A stretch of 64,000 bases of DNA from Methylomonas sp. (GCA_026988155.1 JALSLW010000083.1:82508-146507); one strand, 5' to 3'; shown: positions 27,412 to 37,497, counted from the first letter of the stretch. A program made the numbers and translations. The notes: generated from the sequence alone by a model not told the origin.

Positions 27412-28155
27412 ATGAAAATAATAGCAACATACAATATCAAAGGTGGCGTAGGCAAAACTTCAACAGCCGTTAATTTGGCCTACATCGCCGCTGAAAATGG
27501 TTATAAAACACTAGTATGGGATTTAGACCCACAAGGTGCAAGCAGCTATTACTTTAGAGTTAAACCCAAAATAAAGGGTGGCAGCAAAAAGTTGATTGCA
27601 GGGGACAGAGGTTTGGATGGCCTGATTAAAGCGACAGATTTTGAAAACTTGGATCTATTGCCCGCAGACTTCTCCTTTAGAAATTTGGATTTGGTGCTTG
27701 ATGCCCGAAAAAAACCCACACAGCGTCTAAAAAAACTACTGGCCCCCCTTGCTAAAGAATATGATTTCATCTTTCTAGACTGCCCTCCCAATATTTCTTT
27801 GCTGTCAGAGTCTGTTTTTGAAGCATCAGATATATTGCTCTCCCCCATTATTCCTACTACCCTGTCCTTGCGCACCCTAGAGCAGTTAAAAAAATATATA
27901 AAAGATAGCAAGCTAAAGCACATTCAATTGATTCCATTTTTCTCAATGGCAGACAAGCGGAAAAAAATGCACCGAGAAATTATTGAATCACTGGCAGAAA
28001 GTCACCCAGACATATTGGAAACAGTTATTCCCTATGCAAGCGATATAGAACGCATGGGCTGGGAGCGCATGCCTCTTGGCGGCTACATCAAAAGAGGGCG
28101 CTCTCATGATGCCTACCAGGCGCTGTGGCAGGAAATAATACGTCGCACCCTTTAG
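27412..28155 (+). CDS. ParA/MinD-type ATPase linked to a CHAD protein
   Basis: A 247-residue ATPase with deviant Walker A (KGGVGKTS, about 10-17, including the signature Lys), A' (WDLDPQGASSYYF) and Walker B-like (DFIFLDCPPN). This family positions cargo such as chromosomes, plasmids, carboxysomes or granules on the nucleoid. It is separate from the chromosomal parA at 36.7 kb and has no ParB next to it. Coupling with a CHAD protein suggests a role in positioning polyphosphate granules; this is inference from context. Confidence 0.88.
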   Translation: MKIIATYNIKGGVGKTSTAVNLAYIAAENGYKTLVWDLDPQGASSYYFRVKPKIKGGSKKLIAGDRGLDGLIKATDFENLDLLPADFSFRNLDLVLDARKKPTQRLKKLLAPLAKEYDFIFLDCPPNISLLSESVFEASDILLSPIIPTTLSLRTLEQLKKYIKDSKLKHIQLIPFFSMADKRKKMHREIIESLAESHPDILETVIPYASDIERMGWERMPLGGYIKRGRSHDAYQALWQEIIRRTL

Positions 28156-28614
28156 TACTGGGCGACAGTGCCTTATCTGCCTCCCTCATACCCAAGTTAA
28201 GTGCAAAACCAATCACTTTAGCGTTGCCTTATCGGGAATCTAGCCCTTAAAATACATAGATTCCTGCTATGAAAATGTAATGGGCGGAGCATTTAACTTA
28301 TATCACTCTATAAATAAAGGAGCTATTCTCTAGCGTCAACCTTGATGATCTTATTGCCTTGAACTTAACAGCCAATTGGTTTTAAAGCCATAGAAATTTA
28401 GCAGCTAGCAGAGCCTTTATAATGACACGCCTTTAAAACAAGTGCTCAGATAAACCGCACTGGAACATCATGAAAAAATGAAAGTTCGAGTTAAAGATTA
28501 CAACAATGGGAAGGAGGATGAATGCGTCTACTGGCCAGGAAAAACAAGCCATAACAATTTGTTTTATATACTTTTCCAGAAAATAAAGCTCTATTTTACT
28601 TGCAAAGCAGTCTT
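28156..28614. other. Intergenic region with no recognised gene
   Basis: 459 bp between the ParA-type gene and the tRNA. Short frames exist but none has a family match or good ribosome site. The frame running into the tRNA antisense is spurious. Possibly decayed mobile DNA; no boundary could be supported. Confidence 0.45.
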
Positions 28615-28691
28615 TGGCGGAGCGGACGGGACTCGAACCCGCGACCCCCGGCGTGACAGGCCGGTATTCTAACCAACTGAACTACCGCTCC
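28615..28691 (-). tRNA. tRNA-Asp (GTC), CCA encoded
   Basis: A 77-base cloverleaf on the minus strand. The acceptor stem is GGAGCGG with CCGCTCC, the D-loop contains AGTTGGTTA, the anticodon arm is GCCTGTCACGC with anticodon GTC, the T-arm contains GGTTCGAACCC, and CCA is encoded. It is nearly identical to E. coli tRNA-Asp. Confidence 0.97.
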
Positions 28692-28801
28692 GCAAAGAAG
28701 GCGTATTCTAGGGAGATATAGTTTTTTCGTCAAGTAATTTTGTTGAATTTCGTAAATTTAAGTTAAACTATAAGCTTAAGGAATGAGATTTAAAAAACAT
28801 C

Positions 28802-29482
28802 ATGAAAACAGAGCATCATAAAATCACCGTCACCCAAAAAGCTGAGGTTTCGTCAACCTGGCTGATTCCTGAAAATTATCAGTCTGTTCTGATTATTGCT
28901 CATGGCGCGGGATATGATATGAATTCTATTTTTATCTCTCAATTGCATGAAGGTATTGCGAAACATGATATTTTAACCGTTAAGTTTAACTTTCCCTATA
29001 TGGAGCAGGGATTAAAAGCACCGAATACGCCCCATGTTCTAGAAGAAACCTGGCAACAGGTTATCAACTCTGTGATAGAAAAGACGGGCGTAAAACGTAA
29101 ACAGATATTCCTTTCCGGAAAAAGCATGGGGGGACGGTATGCGACTATTTTGGCCTCTAAAGAAGATCTGTATGCAGGGATTATTTTGTTTGGCTACCCG
29201 CTTCACGCACCAGGGAAACCTGATAAACCGCGCTTTAATCACTTGAAGGTCATTCATGAGCCTATGCTTTTTTTTCAAGGAACTCGTGACTCTTTATGTC
29301 AACTAAATATATTCAGGCCTTTGCTTGAAACATTATCACCCAAACCTACATTACATATTATTGAAGGTGGCGATCACTCATTTAAGCTGCTGAAACGCAT
29401 TGAACGCAGTGAACAGTCTGTTTATGACGAAATTGCTCAGGTAAGTTCAGAGTGGATCAAAAAGACCGCCCGGTCTAATTAG
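28802..29482 (+). CDS. Alpha/beta hydrolase (KANL3/Tex30-like)
   Basis: A 226-residue cytosolic alpha/beta hydrolase. An early strand-turn (LIIAHGAGYDMNS) supplies the oxyanion region. The nucleophile Ser lies in LSGKSMGGRYA (about residue 107). An acid residue in FFQGTRDSLC and the catalytic His in GGDHSFKLLKR follow in order. Family members are dienelactone-hydrolase-like, and their substrate is unknown. It is close to tRNA-Asp and upstream of the YeeE/YedE pair, with no clear functional link. Confidence 0.83.
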   Translation: MKTEHHKITVTQKAEVSSTWLIPENYQSVLIIAHGAGYDMNSIFISQLHEGIAKHDILTVKFNFPYMEQGLKAPNTPHVLEETWQQVINSVIEKTGVKRKQIFLSGKSMGGRYATILASKEDLYAGIILFGYPLHAPGKPDKPRFNHLKVIHEPMLFFQGTRDSLCQLNIFRPLLETLSPKPTLHIIEGGDHSFKLLKRIERSEQSVYDEIAQVSSEWIKKTARSN

Positions 29483-29529
29483 CCTTTAATAAAAAAATAC
29501 AAATAATTACAAACTCTAGGTATTTTCTT

Positions 29530-29949
29530 GTGGAAAATTTTACCCCGCTCTCTGCCTTGCTTGGCGGAGCTCTAATTGGCCTCAGCGCAACAATTCTTCT
29601 TTTATTTAATGGTCGAATGGCTGGAATCAGTGGCATTATGAATGGCCTATTTAATGCACCGAAAGATGAACGCATCTGGCGGCTAACTTTTCTTTGCGGC
29701 CTTATTATTGGAGCCTTTATTTTCCAGACCATATCACCGGATTTCTTTTTCCCTCGGCAAGGGTATCCCTTATGGCTAATCGCTATCGGCGGTTTTTTAG
29801 TCGGTGTGGGTACACGGCTGGGCAATGGCTGCACCAGCGGCCATGGTATCTGCGGTATTGCAAGCTTGTCTAGGCGCTCGATTTTTGCAACGCTGACATT
29901 TATGGGCACAGGCATGGCTACTGTCTATATTGCTAGGCATTTATTATGA
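29530..29949 (+). CDS. YeeE/YedE family membrane protein, first half of a pair
   Basis: A 139-residue membrane protein with four or five helices. It starts at a GTG and overlaps the next gene by 4 bp. The conserved GNGCTSGHGICGIASLSRRS motif, with two Cys, is the hallmark of this family (DUF395). YeeE of E. coli imports thiosulfate, and the split two-gene form (PmpA/PmpB-like) is proposed to move sulfur compounds. The two products probably form one transporter in the inner membrane. Confidence 0.88.
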   Translation: MENFTPLSALLGGALIGLSATILLLFNGRMAGISGIMNGLFNAPKDERIWRLTFLCGLIIGAFIFQTISPDFFFPRQGYPLWLIAIGGFLVGVGTRLGNGCTSGHGICGIASLSRRSIFATLTFMGTGMATVYIARHLL

Positions 29950-30365
29950 ATAAATATTTTATTGCCCTTTTAAGCGGCATTATTTTTGGATTGGGACTCT
30001 CTCTTTCTCAAATGGTGAACCCCAATAAAGTAATTGATTTCTTAGATATATTTGGGCACTGGGATCCAAGTCTGGCTTTCGTAATGATGGGTGCCTTGGC
30101 AGTTGCTTTCATCTCATTTAGAATTATTCTAAAAAGGCCTGAGCCATTATTGGAAAAAGCCTTTCACAAATCACATCGAACAGAAATTGACAAAAGCCTT
30201 TTAGCCGGCGCAGCAATATTTGGTATTGGCTGGGGGCTTAGCGGTTATTGTCCCGGGCCTGCAGTAGCAAGTTTGGGCTCCGGAAATTTTGAGGCTCTAA
30301 TTATGGTAATCTCTATTTACGCTGGGTTCTTTTCTCAAAAATGGTTTAGCAGTAAAAAATTTTGA
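29946..30365 (+). CDS. YeeE/YedE family membrane protein, second half of a pair
   Basis: A 139-residue membrane protein starting within the ATGA overlap with the previous gene. Helices near 8-22 and 42-60 are followed by the family motif GWGLSGYCPGPAVASLGSG, with its conserved Cys near 105. It should assemble with the preceding protein into a channel for sulfur-containing ions. Substrate is inferred from the family. Confidence 0.88.
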   Translation: MNKYFIALLSGIIFGLGLSLSQMVNPNKVIDFLDIFGHWDPSLAFVMMGALAVAFISFRIILKRPEPLLEKAFHKSHRTEIDKSLLAGAAIFGIGWGLSGYCPGPAVASLGSGNFEALIMVISIYAGFFSQKWFSSKKF

Positions 30366-30549
30366 CGTTTAACCATAAAATACATTAATAGCTTTAAGAA
30401 GAAGCCGGTTCCTTTTGATCCGCCCTTCACGCTGCTTCATGGTCACTAATCACTTCATTTTAATCAGGCTTCATTCCGTATAGCATTAGCGAAACAATCC
30501 CATTTCATGGATAATAGAGGATTTGAAGTTCTCCAATAACCTTAAAATA

Positions 30550-32310
30550 ATGAAACAAAAGCTGGAAACTCTGCTTCAACATGCTGTTGAAAGTCTTAAA
30601 TCCGAAGGCATTCTAGATCAGAAATCATCCCCTCAAATTAATATTGAGCGTGCAAAAGATACTCGCCATGGCGATTTTGCCAGCAATTTAGCAATGATGC
30701 TGGCAAAACAGGCTAAAACCAACCCACGCCAATTGGCAGAAAAGATCATTTTATTGCTTCCCAAGGATTCATCCATTTCTAAAGTAGAAATTGCCGGTCC
30801 TGGGTTTATCAATTTTTTTATTAATGCTGATGCTCAGTTTCAAGTGATCAAAAAAATTCATGTCGCTGGCAAAAAGTATGGTCTAAGCAATGTGGGAGCA
30901 GGGAAAAAAGTTCAGGTTGAATTTGTTTCTGCCAATCCAACAGGGCCGCTCCATGTTGGTCATGGCCGTGGCGCAGCCTATGGCTCAGCCGTTGCGGATT
31001 TACTTCAGGCTGTCGGCTTTGATGTTTCCAAAGAATATTATGTAAATGATGCCGGACGTCAAATGGATATATTGGCAACCAGTGTCTGGCTACGTTACCT
31101 AGAGGAATGCGGTGAAGTTGTTGCATTTCCAAGTAATGGCTACCGTGGAGAGTATATTCGGGATATTGCCTTTAATATACATAAAAACACAGAAAATGAA
31201 TATCGCAGACCCGCAGAACTGGTGCTAGAAGACATTCCTGCGGATGAACCTCAGGGCGGTGACAAAGAAGTACATATTGATGCACTGATTGACAGGACCA
31301 AAACCTTGCTTGGGGAATCTCTTTACCGTGATTTATTTCAGGCAGGCCTAACAGTTATTCTTGATGATATCAAAGACGACCTGGAAGCATTCGGCGTTAC
31401 TTTTCAGGAATGGTTCTCAGAACGCGTTTTAATGGAAGATGGCTCTGTAAAAGAAGCGATGGAACGCTTGGATAAAGCGGGCTACATATACCAGAAGGAA
31501 GGGGCCACCTGGTTTGCATCCAGTCGCTTAGGCGATGAAAAAGACAGGGTTGTGGTAAGGGAGAATGGCCAGACAACCTACTTTGCCTCTGATATTGCCT
31601 ATCATATGAATAAGCTTGATCGTGGCTTTGATCAGGTTATCAATATCTGGGGAGCTGATCATCATGGGTATATTCCCCGGGTAAGAGCTGCAATGCAAGC
31701 TCTAGGTGCCGATGACTCTAAACTGACCGTATTGCTGGTTCAATTTGCAATACTCTACCGCGGAAAGGAAAAGGTTCCCATGTCTACGCGATCAGGTGAA
31801 TTTGTTACTTTGCGCCAATTACGCAGCGAAGTAGGCACCGATGCGGCACGTTTCTTTTATGTTATGCGCAAATCCGAACAGCATATGGATTTTGATTTAA
31901 AACTGGCCACCTCTAAAACCAATGAAAATCCTGTATTTTACGTGCAATATGCTCATGCCCGTGTTTGCAGCGTTTTACGGCAGCTCGATGAAAAGGGCTG
32001 GGAAAGAGATTTGAACCTGGGCATGGAAAACCTGGACAGGCTAACTGAAGATCATGAATTGGCATTGATTACAGATTTATCTAAATATCCGGAAATTTTA
32101 GAAAAAGCAGCATTAAAATATGAACCGCACCAATTGATTCACTATCTGCGTGACTTGGCTACCAGCTTTCATACCTATTACAATGCACATCAGTTTCTGG
32201 TAGAAGATGAAGCATTAAGAAATGCTCGGCTAAATCTTATTTGTGCCGCAAAACAGGTTCTTGCCAATGGTTTATCGATATTAAATATTAATACACCTGA
32301 GTCAATGTAA
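30550..32310 (+). CDS. argS: Arginyl-tRNA synthetase
   Basis: A 586-residue class I synthetase that charges tRNA-Arg. The N-terminal additional domain ([15 protein letters not shown]) aligns with E. coli ArgS from the ATG at 30550; an in-frame TTG at 30523 has a poorly spaced ribosome site. The HIGH-type motif is [13 protein letters not shown] (about 134-146). The KMSKS position reads [11 protein letters not shown], typical of ArgS. The C-terminal anticodon-binding domain contains [15 protein letters not shown]. The stop codon overlaps the ATG of the SPOR protein by one base, so the two are co-transcribed, a common gammaproteobacterial pairing. Confidence 0.96.
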   Translation: MKQKLETLLQHAVESLKSEGILDQKSSPQINIERAKDTRHGDFASNLAMMLAKQAKTNPRQLAEKIILLLPKDSSISKVEIAGPGFINFFINADAQFQVIKKIHVAGKKYGLSNVGAGKKVQVEFVSANPTGPLHVGHGRGAAYGSAVADLLQAVGFDVSKEYYVNDAGRQMDILATSVWLRYLEECGEVVAFPSNGYRGEYIRDIAFNIHKNTENEYRRPAELVLEDIPADEPQGGDKEVHIDALIDRTKTLLGESLYRDLFQAGLTVILDDIKDDLEAFGVTFQEWFSERVLMEDGSVKEAMERLDKAGYIYQKEGATWFASSRLGDEKDRVVVRENGQTTYFASDIAYHMNKLDRGFDQVINIWGADHHGYIPRVRAAMQALGADDSKLTVLLVQFAILYRGKEKVPMSTRSGEFVTLRQLRSEVGTDAARFFYVMRKSEQHMDFDLKLATSKTNENPVFYVQYAHARVCSVLRQLDEKGWERDLNLGMENLDRLTEDHELALITDLSKYPEILEKAALKYEPHQLIHYLRDLATSFHTYYNAHQFLVEDEALRNARLNLICAAKQVLANGLSILNINTPESM

Positions 32311-32867
32311 TGGCCAGAGATTATAAACATAGAGCGTCGTCAAGAAAGCCCCCACCCCAGCAGTCATCGGTTGCCTGGTGGAAATGGGGATTAATTATAT
32401 TGCTGGTTGCTGTATTTGTATTTTTTTTGATTTTCTTAAAGAAAACGGGTTCCGAAACGGAACCGCAGCAGCCGAAAAGCATCCCGGTATCTTCGGTTAA
32501 AAAAGAACCTGAATCTGCTAAAAACTCTCGAGAGCCAAAATTTACTTTTTACAATTTATTATCAGAAGAGCAAGTATACGACCATGAAATAAATGCCCGA
32601 AAACGTGAAGAGCGGATCGGAAAAGGAAAAAAAAGTAAATATATGCTACAGGCTGGTGCTTTTCGAAACTATGCAGAGGCTGATAAACTAAAGGCTGAAT
32701 TAGCTTTAATCGGAATAGAATCGAAAATAGAAAAAGCTAAAGTTGGAAATGCTATCTGGAATAGAGTAAAAATAGGTCCTTATATTAGCCCTTCTAGAGT
32801 TTCCGTTTTAAAGGAACGGTTAAAGAAAAAGGGTATTGATGCTATCGTTACTGAAGCAAAAAGCTGA
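32310..32867 (+). CDS. SPOR-domain membrane protein (FtsN-like)
   Basis: A 185-residue bitopic protein: a short basic N-terminus, one transmembrane helix (WGLIILLVAVFVFFLIFL, about 27-44), a flexible charged linker and a C-terminal SPOR domain (YMLQAGAFRNYAEADKLKAEL, then NRVKIGPYIS) that binds denuded peptidoglycan at the division septum. Its place after argS is that of the FtsN-like proteins in many gammaproteobacteria. It lacks a long FtsN essential region, so a direct FtsN role is not certain. Confidence 0.88.
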   Translation: MARDYKHRASSRKPPPQQSSVAWWKWGLIILLVAVFVFFLIFLKKTGSETEPQQPKSIPVSSVKKEPESAKNSREPKFTFYNLLSEEQVYDHEINARKREERIGKGKKSKYMLQAGAFRNYAEADKLKAELALIGIESKIEKAKVGNAIWNRVKIGPYISPSRVSVLKERLKKKGIDAIVTEAKS

Positions 32868-32921
32868 GAAACCTGGATTTTGAATTTTTAAATCATTGCA
32901 AAAATAACTAAAAGAATAAAT

Positions 32922-33446
32922 ATGTATGAAATAGAGTACGAATTTCGAGAAGAGGATCTGGTTCATTTTAATGAATTGCGTTTAAAAAATGATCTAGACT
33001 TACAGAAAAATATCCGTAAGCACCGCATGATTGTTCCCGGAACAATGCTGCTTATCGGCATGTTTTATTATATCTATTATGCAGATATGATGACAACAGC
33101 CTATATCGCACTATTAGCTTTTGTCTGGGCAATTGTTTCTCCCTATACGATGAAAATGGATATGCGCAGGCAATTTATTGAAAGCTATACCGACAAAGAA
33201 AAAGCAGATATGTTTGGGCTGCATACCTTAAAAATAGAGCAAGACTATCTAGCTGAAAAGTCACCTGGCGGCAAGCATAAAACTCCATGGAAAGATATGC
33301 TTCGCGTTGATTATGTTGATAAATATGTGCATATTTTTATAGACCTTGATTCAGCAATCGTCATTCCCGTCGAAACTATTAAAAGCGGTGATCTGAAAAA
33401 ATTTGCAGAACAGGCTGAGAGTATGATTGAGCGCCTTAGCAATTAA
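32922..33446 (+). CDS. YcxB-like membrane protein
   Basis: A 174-residue protein. Two adjacent hydrophobic helices (about 36-70) are flanked by an N-terminal amphipathic stretch and a C-terminal soluble domain with TPWKDMLRVDYVDKYVHIFID, the pattern of the YcxB family, which is functionally uncharacterised. It lies 54 bp after the SPOR gene and is followed by a palindromic repeat. No further inference is possible. Confidence 0.65.
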   Translation: MYEIEYEFREEDLVHFNELRLKNDLDLQKNIRKHRMIVPGTMLLIGMFYYIYYADMMTTAYIALLAFVWAIVSPYTMKMDMRRQFIESYTDKEKADMFGLHTLKIEQDYLAEKSPGGKHKTPWKDMLRVDYVDKYVHIFIDLDSAIVIPVETIKSGDLKKFAEQAESMIERLSN

Positions 33447-33477
33447 GATTTATGCTCGCTCTCTTGTTCTGTCATTA

Positions 33478-33635
33478 GGCAACTCGCAATAAATAACCCA
33501 CCAATCTTGCTTGTCTTTTTATCCGTCTTCAGCGTTGCAACTTCGGTCACATAGCTTGCTATGCTCCCTTCGTTGCGCCTTGAAGACGAATAAAAATCCT
33601 GCGCAATCTGGATAGGTTATTTAATGCGCGTTACC
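33478..33635. repeat. Family B palindromic repeat, copy 1 (158 bp)
   Basis: Imperfect terminal inverted repeats (GGCAACTCGCAATAAATAACC at the left, GGTTATTTAATGCGCGTTACC at the right) enclose a palindromic interior. TTA flanks both ends. The copy at 43185-43342 has the same length and is nearly identical in inverse orientation. Confidence 0.88.
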
Positions 33636-33639
33636 TTAG

Positions 33640-33891
33640 CTAAAAGAGAAAACGCTTTGGAGCACTATTTGCTAACATAAGTATTTTTAAATAAAAGGAA
33701 GAAACCTTTTCCAATAATGCCAAAAGCATCATTGGAAAAGACTCCTTGCCTTTATGTTTAGCTGTACGCTGATATTTTGTTTTATCTTTAAAAACTTGAG
33801 CTCTGTTAAATTGATGAGCAAATTTTGCCACTGGGTTTTTAATCGGGCTTGCGCTCAGCCCAATCCCTTTCTTTATCTTTTTCTTTTTCAT
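33640..33891 (-). CDS. Small basic conserved protein (DUF7230-like)
   Basis: An 83-residue, Lys-rich protein. A compact core (NPVAKFAHQFNRAQVFKDKT, then KYQRTAKHKGKE) resembles a small conserved gammaproteobacterial family of unknown function. The ATG is preceded by AAGGTG. A family A MITE starts 25 bp upstream of the ATG, between this gene and divergent mnmG, and may have displaced its native promoter. Core and ribosome site make it likely to be real, though nothing about activity can be said. Confidence 0.68.
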   Translation of the reverse strand: MKKKKIKKGIGLSASPIKNPVAKFAHQFNRAQVFKDKTKYQRTAKHKGKESFPMMLLALLEKVSSFYLKILMLANSAPKRFLF

Positions 33892-33916
33892 ATAAACACC
33901 TTAAATATTGGATTAT

Positions 33917-34168
33917 CCAAGAAAAGTCAGTTCAGCTCAGACTATATGGAGAATCTGGGCGGAGCAAAAAATGTTCCTGTATTTTCTGAATTAATAACAA
34001 TCACCTACAGATAATAACTATAGTCTGTCATCAAGAACCATTGTGCAGATTTTTCACAAAACTGTGAAATGATTTTATCCCACCGAATAGGTGACTGATA
34101 AATAATTTAGATACATATATTATACAATGACTTACAAATAAACCTAGCGTTCAACTGATTTTTCTAGG
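33917..34168. mobile_element. Family A MITE, divergent full-length copy (252 bp)
   Basis: The left end is CCAAGAAAAGTCAGTTCA and the right end is TTCAACTGATTTTTCTAGG. ATTAT duplications flank it (33912-33916 and 34169-34173). The right half shares the ACAAAACTGTGAAAT and CACCGAATAGGTG blocks with other copies; the left half has diverged. It sits in the divergent promoter region between the DUF7230-like gene and mnmG. Confidence 0.82.
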
Positions 34169-34220
34169 ATTATCCAACGTATAATATTAGTATACTCATT
34201 TATTTGAACATATATTTGCT

Positions 34221-36089
34221 GTGAATTTCCAGAAAAAATTTGACGTTATTGTAATTGGCGGCGGCCATGCGGGGACTGAAGCCGCATTGGCCTCGGCTCG
34301 TTGCGGTGTAAAAACGCTGTTGCTTACCCAAAACATAGACACTCTAGGACAAATGAGCTGTAACCCTGCCATTGGAGGCATAGGGAAAGGCCATTTAGTT
34401 AAAGAAATTGATGCGCTGGGCGGGGCAATGGCTCAGGCTGCCGACGAAGCAGGCATTCAGTTTAGAACTTTAAATGCCAGTAAAGGCCCGGCTGTAAGAG
34501 CAACCCGTGCCCAGGCAGACCGCAGTCTCTATAAACAGGCAATAAGACACGCATTAGAAAATCAGCATAATCTCACACTGTTTCAACAGACTGTTTCTGA
34601 CTTTATTGTGGAAGGCGATAGAATCGTTGGCGTTAAAACTCAAATGGGACTAGATTTTTCGGCAAAAGCCGTCGTATTAACCACAGGCACTTTTTTAGGA
34701 GGCCTGATTCATATTGGGCTAGAAAACTACAGTGGCGGACGGGCGGGCGAATCTGCTTCTATCGCACTGGCAGACCGTCTACGCGAATTGCCTTTTCAGG
34801 TAGACCGCTTAAAAACAGGAACACCGCCACGGATTGATGGCAGAAGCATTGATTTTAGCAAACTTGAAGTCCAGCCTGGCGATGAAGTGCTGCCTGTATT
34901 TTCATTCATGGGAACCAGGGAAAAGCATCCGCGCCAGATCCCCTGCCATATTACTCGAACCAATAGTCAGACCCACGATATAATCCGTTCAGGCATGGAT
35001 CGTTCTCCTATGTATACGGGAGTAATTGATGGAGTTGGACCGCGTTATTGTCCTTCCATCGAAGATAAGGTCGTGCGTTTTGCCGACAGAGATTCTCATC
35101 AGGTATTTGTTGAACCTGAAGGCTTAAATACTCACGAAATATACCCCAACGGCATTTCAACTAGCCTTCCTTTTGATATTCAGTGCCAATTTATACAGTC
35201 CATGCCCGGATTTGAACAGGCCGTTATTATTCGCCCAGGCTATGCCATTGAATACGATTACTTTAATCCGATTGATTTAAAATCATCTTTAGAAACAAAG
35301 CACATGAATGCCCTGTTTTTTGCAGGACAGATCAATGGTACAACTGGCTATGAAGAAGCCGGCGCTCAAGGCTTGATCGCAGGTTTAAATGCTGCCAGAA
35401 TGATTAAAGGCCTTGAAAGCTGGTGCCCAGAACGAGACGAAGCATACATCGGTGTAATGATAGACGACTTGATTACCCGAGGAACAAAGGAACCCTATCG
35501 CATGTTTACCAGCCGAGCTGAATATCGCCTATTGTTGAGAGAAGACAATGCTGATTTACGATTGACTGAAAAAGGACGAGAACTTGGTTTGGTAAGCGAT
35601 GACCGCTGGCAGGCATTTGAAAAAAAACGTGAATCGATAATTCAGTTGCAAAAGACATTAAGTAAGCACTGGGTCAGAGTGGGCACAGCGCAGGCGACTC
35701 AAGCTGAAAATCTATGGGGCAAAGAGCTAAAAAAAGAAGCCAGCATGCTTGCCCTGCTGCATCGCCCAGAGGTTGATGTAGAGAACCTGTTAGCTTTTGC
35801 CAATATAGAAAATATCGATGAGCAAGTAGCTGAACAAATTGCTATTCAAGCTAAATATGCAGGGTATATTGACAGGCAGCAAACGGAAATAAACCGCACC
35901 AAACGCTATAACCACCTAAAACTGCCAATTAATGAAGATTACAGTAAAGTTTCAGGGCTTTCTAATGAAGTCTGCGAAAAATTACAGCTGCAAAGACCGG
36001 AAACATTAGGCCAGGCCTCTCGCATACCCGGTATAACGCCAGCAGCAATCTCCTTGCTATTGGTTCACTTAAAAAAGAAAATGAGTTGA
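34221..36089 (+). CDS. mnmG: tRNA uridine-5-carboxymethylaminomethyl modification enzyme MnmG (GidA)
   Basis: A 622-residue FAD protein. With MnmE it installs the cmnm5 group on U34 of several tRNAs. The GTG start is supported by alignment of [21 protein letters not shown] (Rossmann GxGxxG) with E. coli MnmG. Other family blocks are [44 protein letters not shown], and [18 protein letters not shown]. The C-terminal helical region ends before the stop, which overlaps rsmG. It heads the usual origin-proximal cluster mnmG-rsmG-parA-parB. Confidence 0.97.
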   Translation: MNFQKKFDVIVIGGGHAGTEAALASARCGVKTLLLTQNIDTLGQMSCNPAIGGIGKGHLVKEIDALGGAMAQAADEAGIQFRTLNASKGPAVRATRAQADRSLYKQAIRHALENQHNLTLFQQTVSDFIVEGDRIVGVKTQMGLDFSAKAVVLTTGTFLGGLIHIGLENYSGGRAGESASIALADRLRELPFQVDRLKTGTPPRIDGRSIDFSKLEVQPGDEVLPVFSFMGTREKHPRQIPCHITRTNSQTHDIIRSGMDRSPMYTGVIDGVGPRYCPSIEDKVVRFADRDSHQVFVEPEGLNTHEIYPNGISTSLPFDIQCQFIQSMPGFEQAVIIRPGYAIEYDYFNPIDLKSSLETKHMNALFFAGQINGTTGYEEAGAQGLIAGLNAARMIKGLESWCPERDEAYIGVMIDDLITRGTKEPYRMFTSRAEYRLLLREDNADLRLTEKGRELGLVSDDRWQAFEKKRESIIQLQKTLSKHWVRVGTAQATQAENLWGKELKKEASMLALLHRPEVDVENLLAFANIENIDEQVAEQIAIQAKYAGYIDRQQTEINRTKRYNHLKLPINEDYSKVSGLSNEVCEKLQLQRPETLGQASRIPGITPAAISLLLVHLKKKMS

Positions 36090-36721
36090 TGGAAACATGT
36101 CGTAAAATATTGCAGCAAGGTCTTCAGATACTTGAAATAAGCTATGATGAGAGTCAATTAGAGGCATTGCTTAAATTTATTAAGCTGATTGAAAAATGGA
36201 ACAAAACCTATAACCTAACGGCTGTCCGTAATCGGGAAGAGATGGCGCGTTTGCATATATTGGACAGCTTGACCGTTCTGCCTTTTGTACGCGGGGATAG
36301 AGTCGCCGATATTGGCACCGGTGCAGGACTGCCCGGAATTCCTTTAGCTATTTTTTCCCCTTATGTGCAGTTTGCATTAATAGATTCCAATTCAAAAAAA
36401 ACCCGATTTGTGCAGCAGGCCATTTTAGAATTAAAATTAAGCAATGTAACTGTACTGCATAGCCGAGTTGAAAGTTTTCAGCCTGACGCCCAATTTTCTA
36501 CTGTTATCACCCGGGCATTTGCCAATTTGCAGGACATTATGCGCCTAACTAAACATTTAATAGCACCCTCTGGCGTTTTATTGGCAATGAAAGGCCAGTC
36601 GCCGGACACTGAAGAAATTGAGTCGCTCGCTGTACCGTACTCTATTATTCAGCTTAATATTCCCAAACTTAAAACAGAAAGATGTTTAATCCGAATAGAA
36701 GGAGTGGCTAATCATGGGTAA
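36089..36721 (+). CDS. rsmG: 16S rRNA (guanine-N7) methyltransferase RsmG (GidB)
   Basis: A 210-residue SAM-dependent enzyme that methylates G527 of 16S rRNA. Family blocks: FIKLIEKWNKTYNLTAVRN, LHILDSLTVLPF, VADIGTGAGLPGIPLAI (SAM site) and VITRAFANLQDI. It overlaps the mnmG stop by one base and extends 8 bases into parA, so the four genes read as one operon. A TTG one codon upstream is a less likely start. Confidence 0.95.
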   Translation: METCRKILQQGLQILEISYDESQLEALLKFIKLIEKWNKTYNLTAVRNREEMARLHILDSLTVLPFVRGDRVADIGTGAGLPGIPLAIFSPYVQFALIDSNSKKTRFVQQAILELKLSNVTVLHSRVESFQPDAQFSTVITRAFANLQDIMRLTKHLIAPSGVLLAMKGQSPDTEEIESLAVPYSIIQLNIPKLKTERCLIRIEGVANHG

Positions 36722-37496
36722 AATCATTGCTGTCACCAATCAGAAAGGCGGGGTTGGCAAAACCACGACCAGTGTAAACCTGGCGGCCTCTTTGGCTGCA
36801 GCCAATCGCCAGGTATTGCTTATTGACCTTGATCCTCAGGGCAACGCCGCTATGGGGTGCGGTGTTGATAAAGATGAAGTTGAATATTCCAGCTGTGAGT
36901 TGCTGCTGGAAGAAGTCCCCGTCTCAGAAATCATTATAAATAATAAAGAGATTGGGTTTGATATTATCCCTGGGAATGCTGATTTAACGGCAGCTGAAGT
37001 ACATTTAATGGATGCTAAAAATAGGGAGCGGAAACTTGCAGATGCCTTGATACCCGTTAGGCATGAATATGACTATATATTGATCGACTGTCCTCCTTCC
37101 CTAAATATGCTGACCTTAAATGCAATGGTCGCCGCCGACAGTGTTCTAGTTCCCATGCAATGTGAATATTACGCATTGGAAGGTCTCTCTGCATTAATGG
37201 CGACATTAAAAAATGTGAGAGATACTGTAAATCAGGGCTTACACCTGGAAGGCATTTTAAGAACAATGTTTGACAACAGAAGCCGTTTAACCAAAGATGT
37301 TTCAGAGCAATTGCAAGAATATTTTGACGATAAAGTCTTTAGAACATGCATCCCTAGAAACGTACGCTTGGCAGAGGCACCCAGCCACGGACTGCCTATC
37401 ATTCAGTACGATAAAAAATCGCGAGGAGCTGTTGCCTATATTGCAATGGCAGGCGAAATGATTAGAAAAGAAGAACACGAACAAGGAAAAAAATAG
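36714..37496 (+). CDS. parA: Chromosome partitioning ATPase ParA (Soj)
   Basis: A 260-residue deviant Walker ATPase that drives segregation of ParB-bound origin regions. Walker A is KGGVGKTTTS (about 11-20), A' is LIDLDPQGNAAMG, and Walker B is DYILIDCPPSLNML. It overlaps rsmG and is followed at 1 bp by parB. No MinD-type C-terminal amphipathic helix is seen, in line with ParA. A canonical parS site was not spotted in the window. Confidence 0.96.
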   Translation: MGKIIAVTNQKGGVGKTTTSVNLAASLAAANRQVLLIDLDPQGNAAMGCGVDKDEVEYSSCELLLEEVPVSEIIINNKEIGFDIIPGNADLTAAEVHLMDAKNRERKLADALIPVRHEYDYILIDCPPSLNMLTLNAMVAADSVLVPMQCEYYALEGLSALMATLKNVRDTVNQGLHLEGILRTMFDNRSRLTKDVSEQLQEYFDDKVFRTCIPRNVRLAEAPSHGLPIIQYDKKSRGAVAYIAMAGEMIRKEEHEQGKK

Positions 37497-37497
37497 C

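Noticed and set aside
28478..28672. Open frame across the tRNA-Asp antisense ending GGADGTRTRDPRRDRPVF
   Set aside because: This is a well-known artefact of reading the tRNA complement as protein; there is no good ribosome site.
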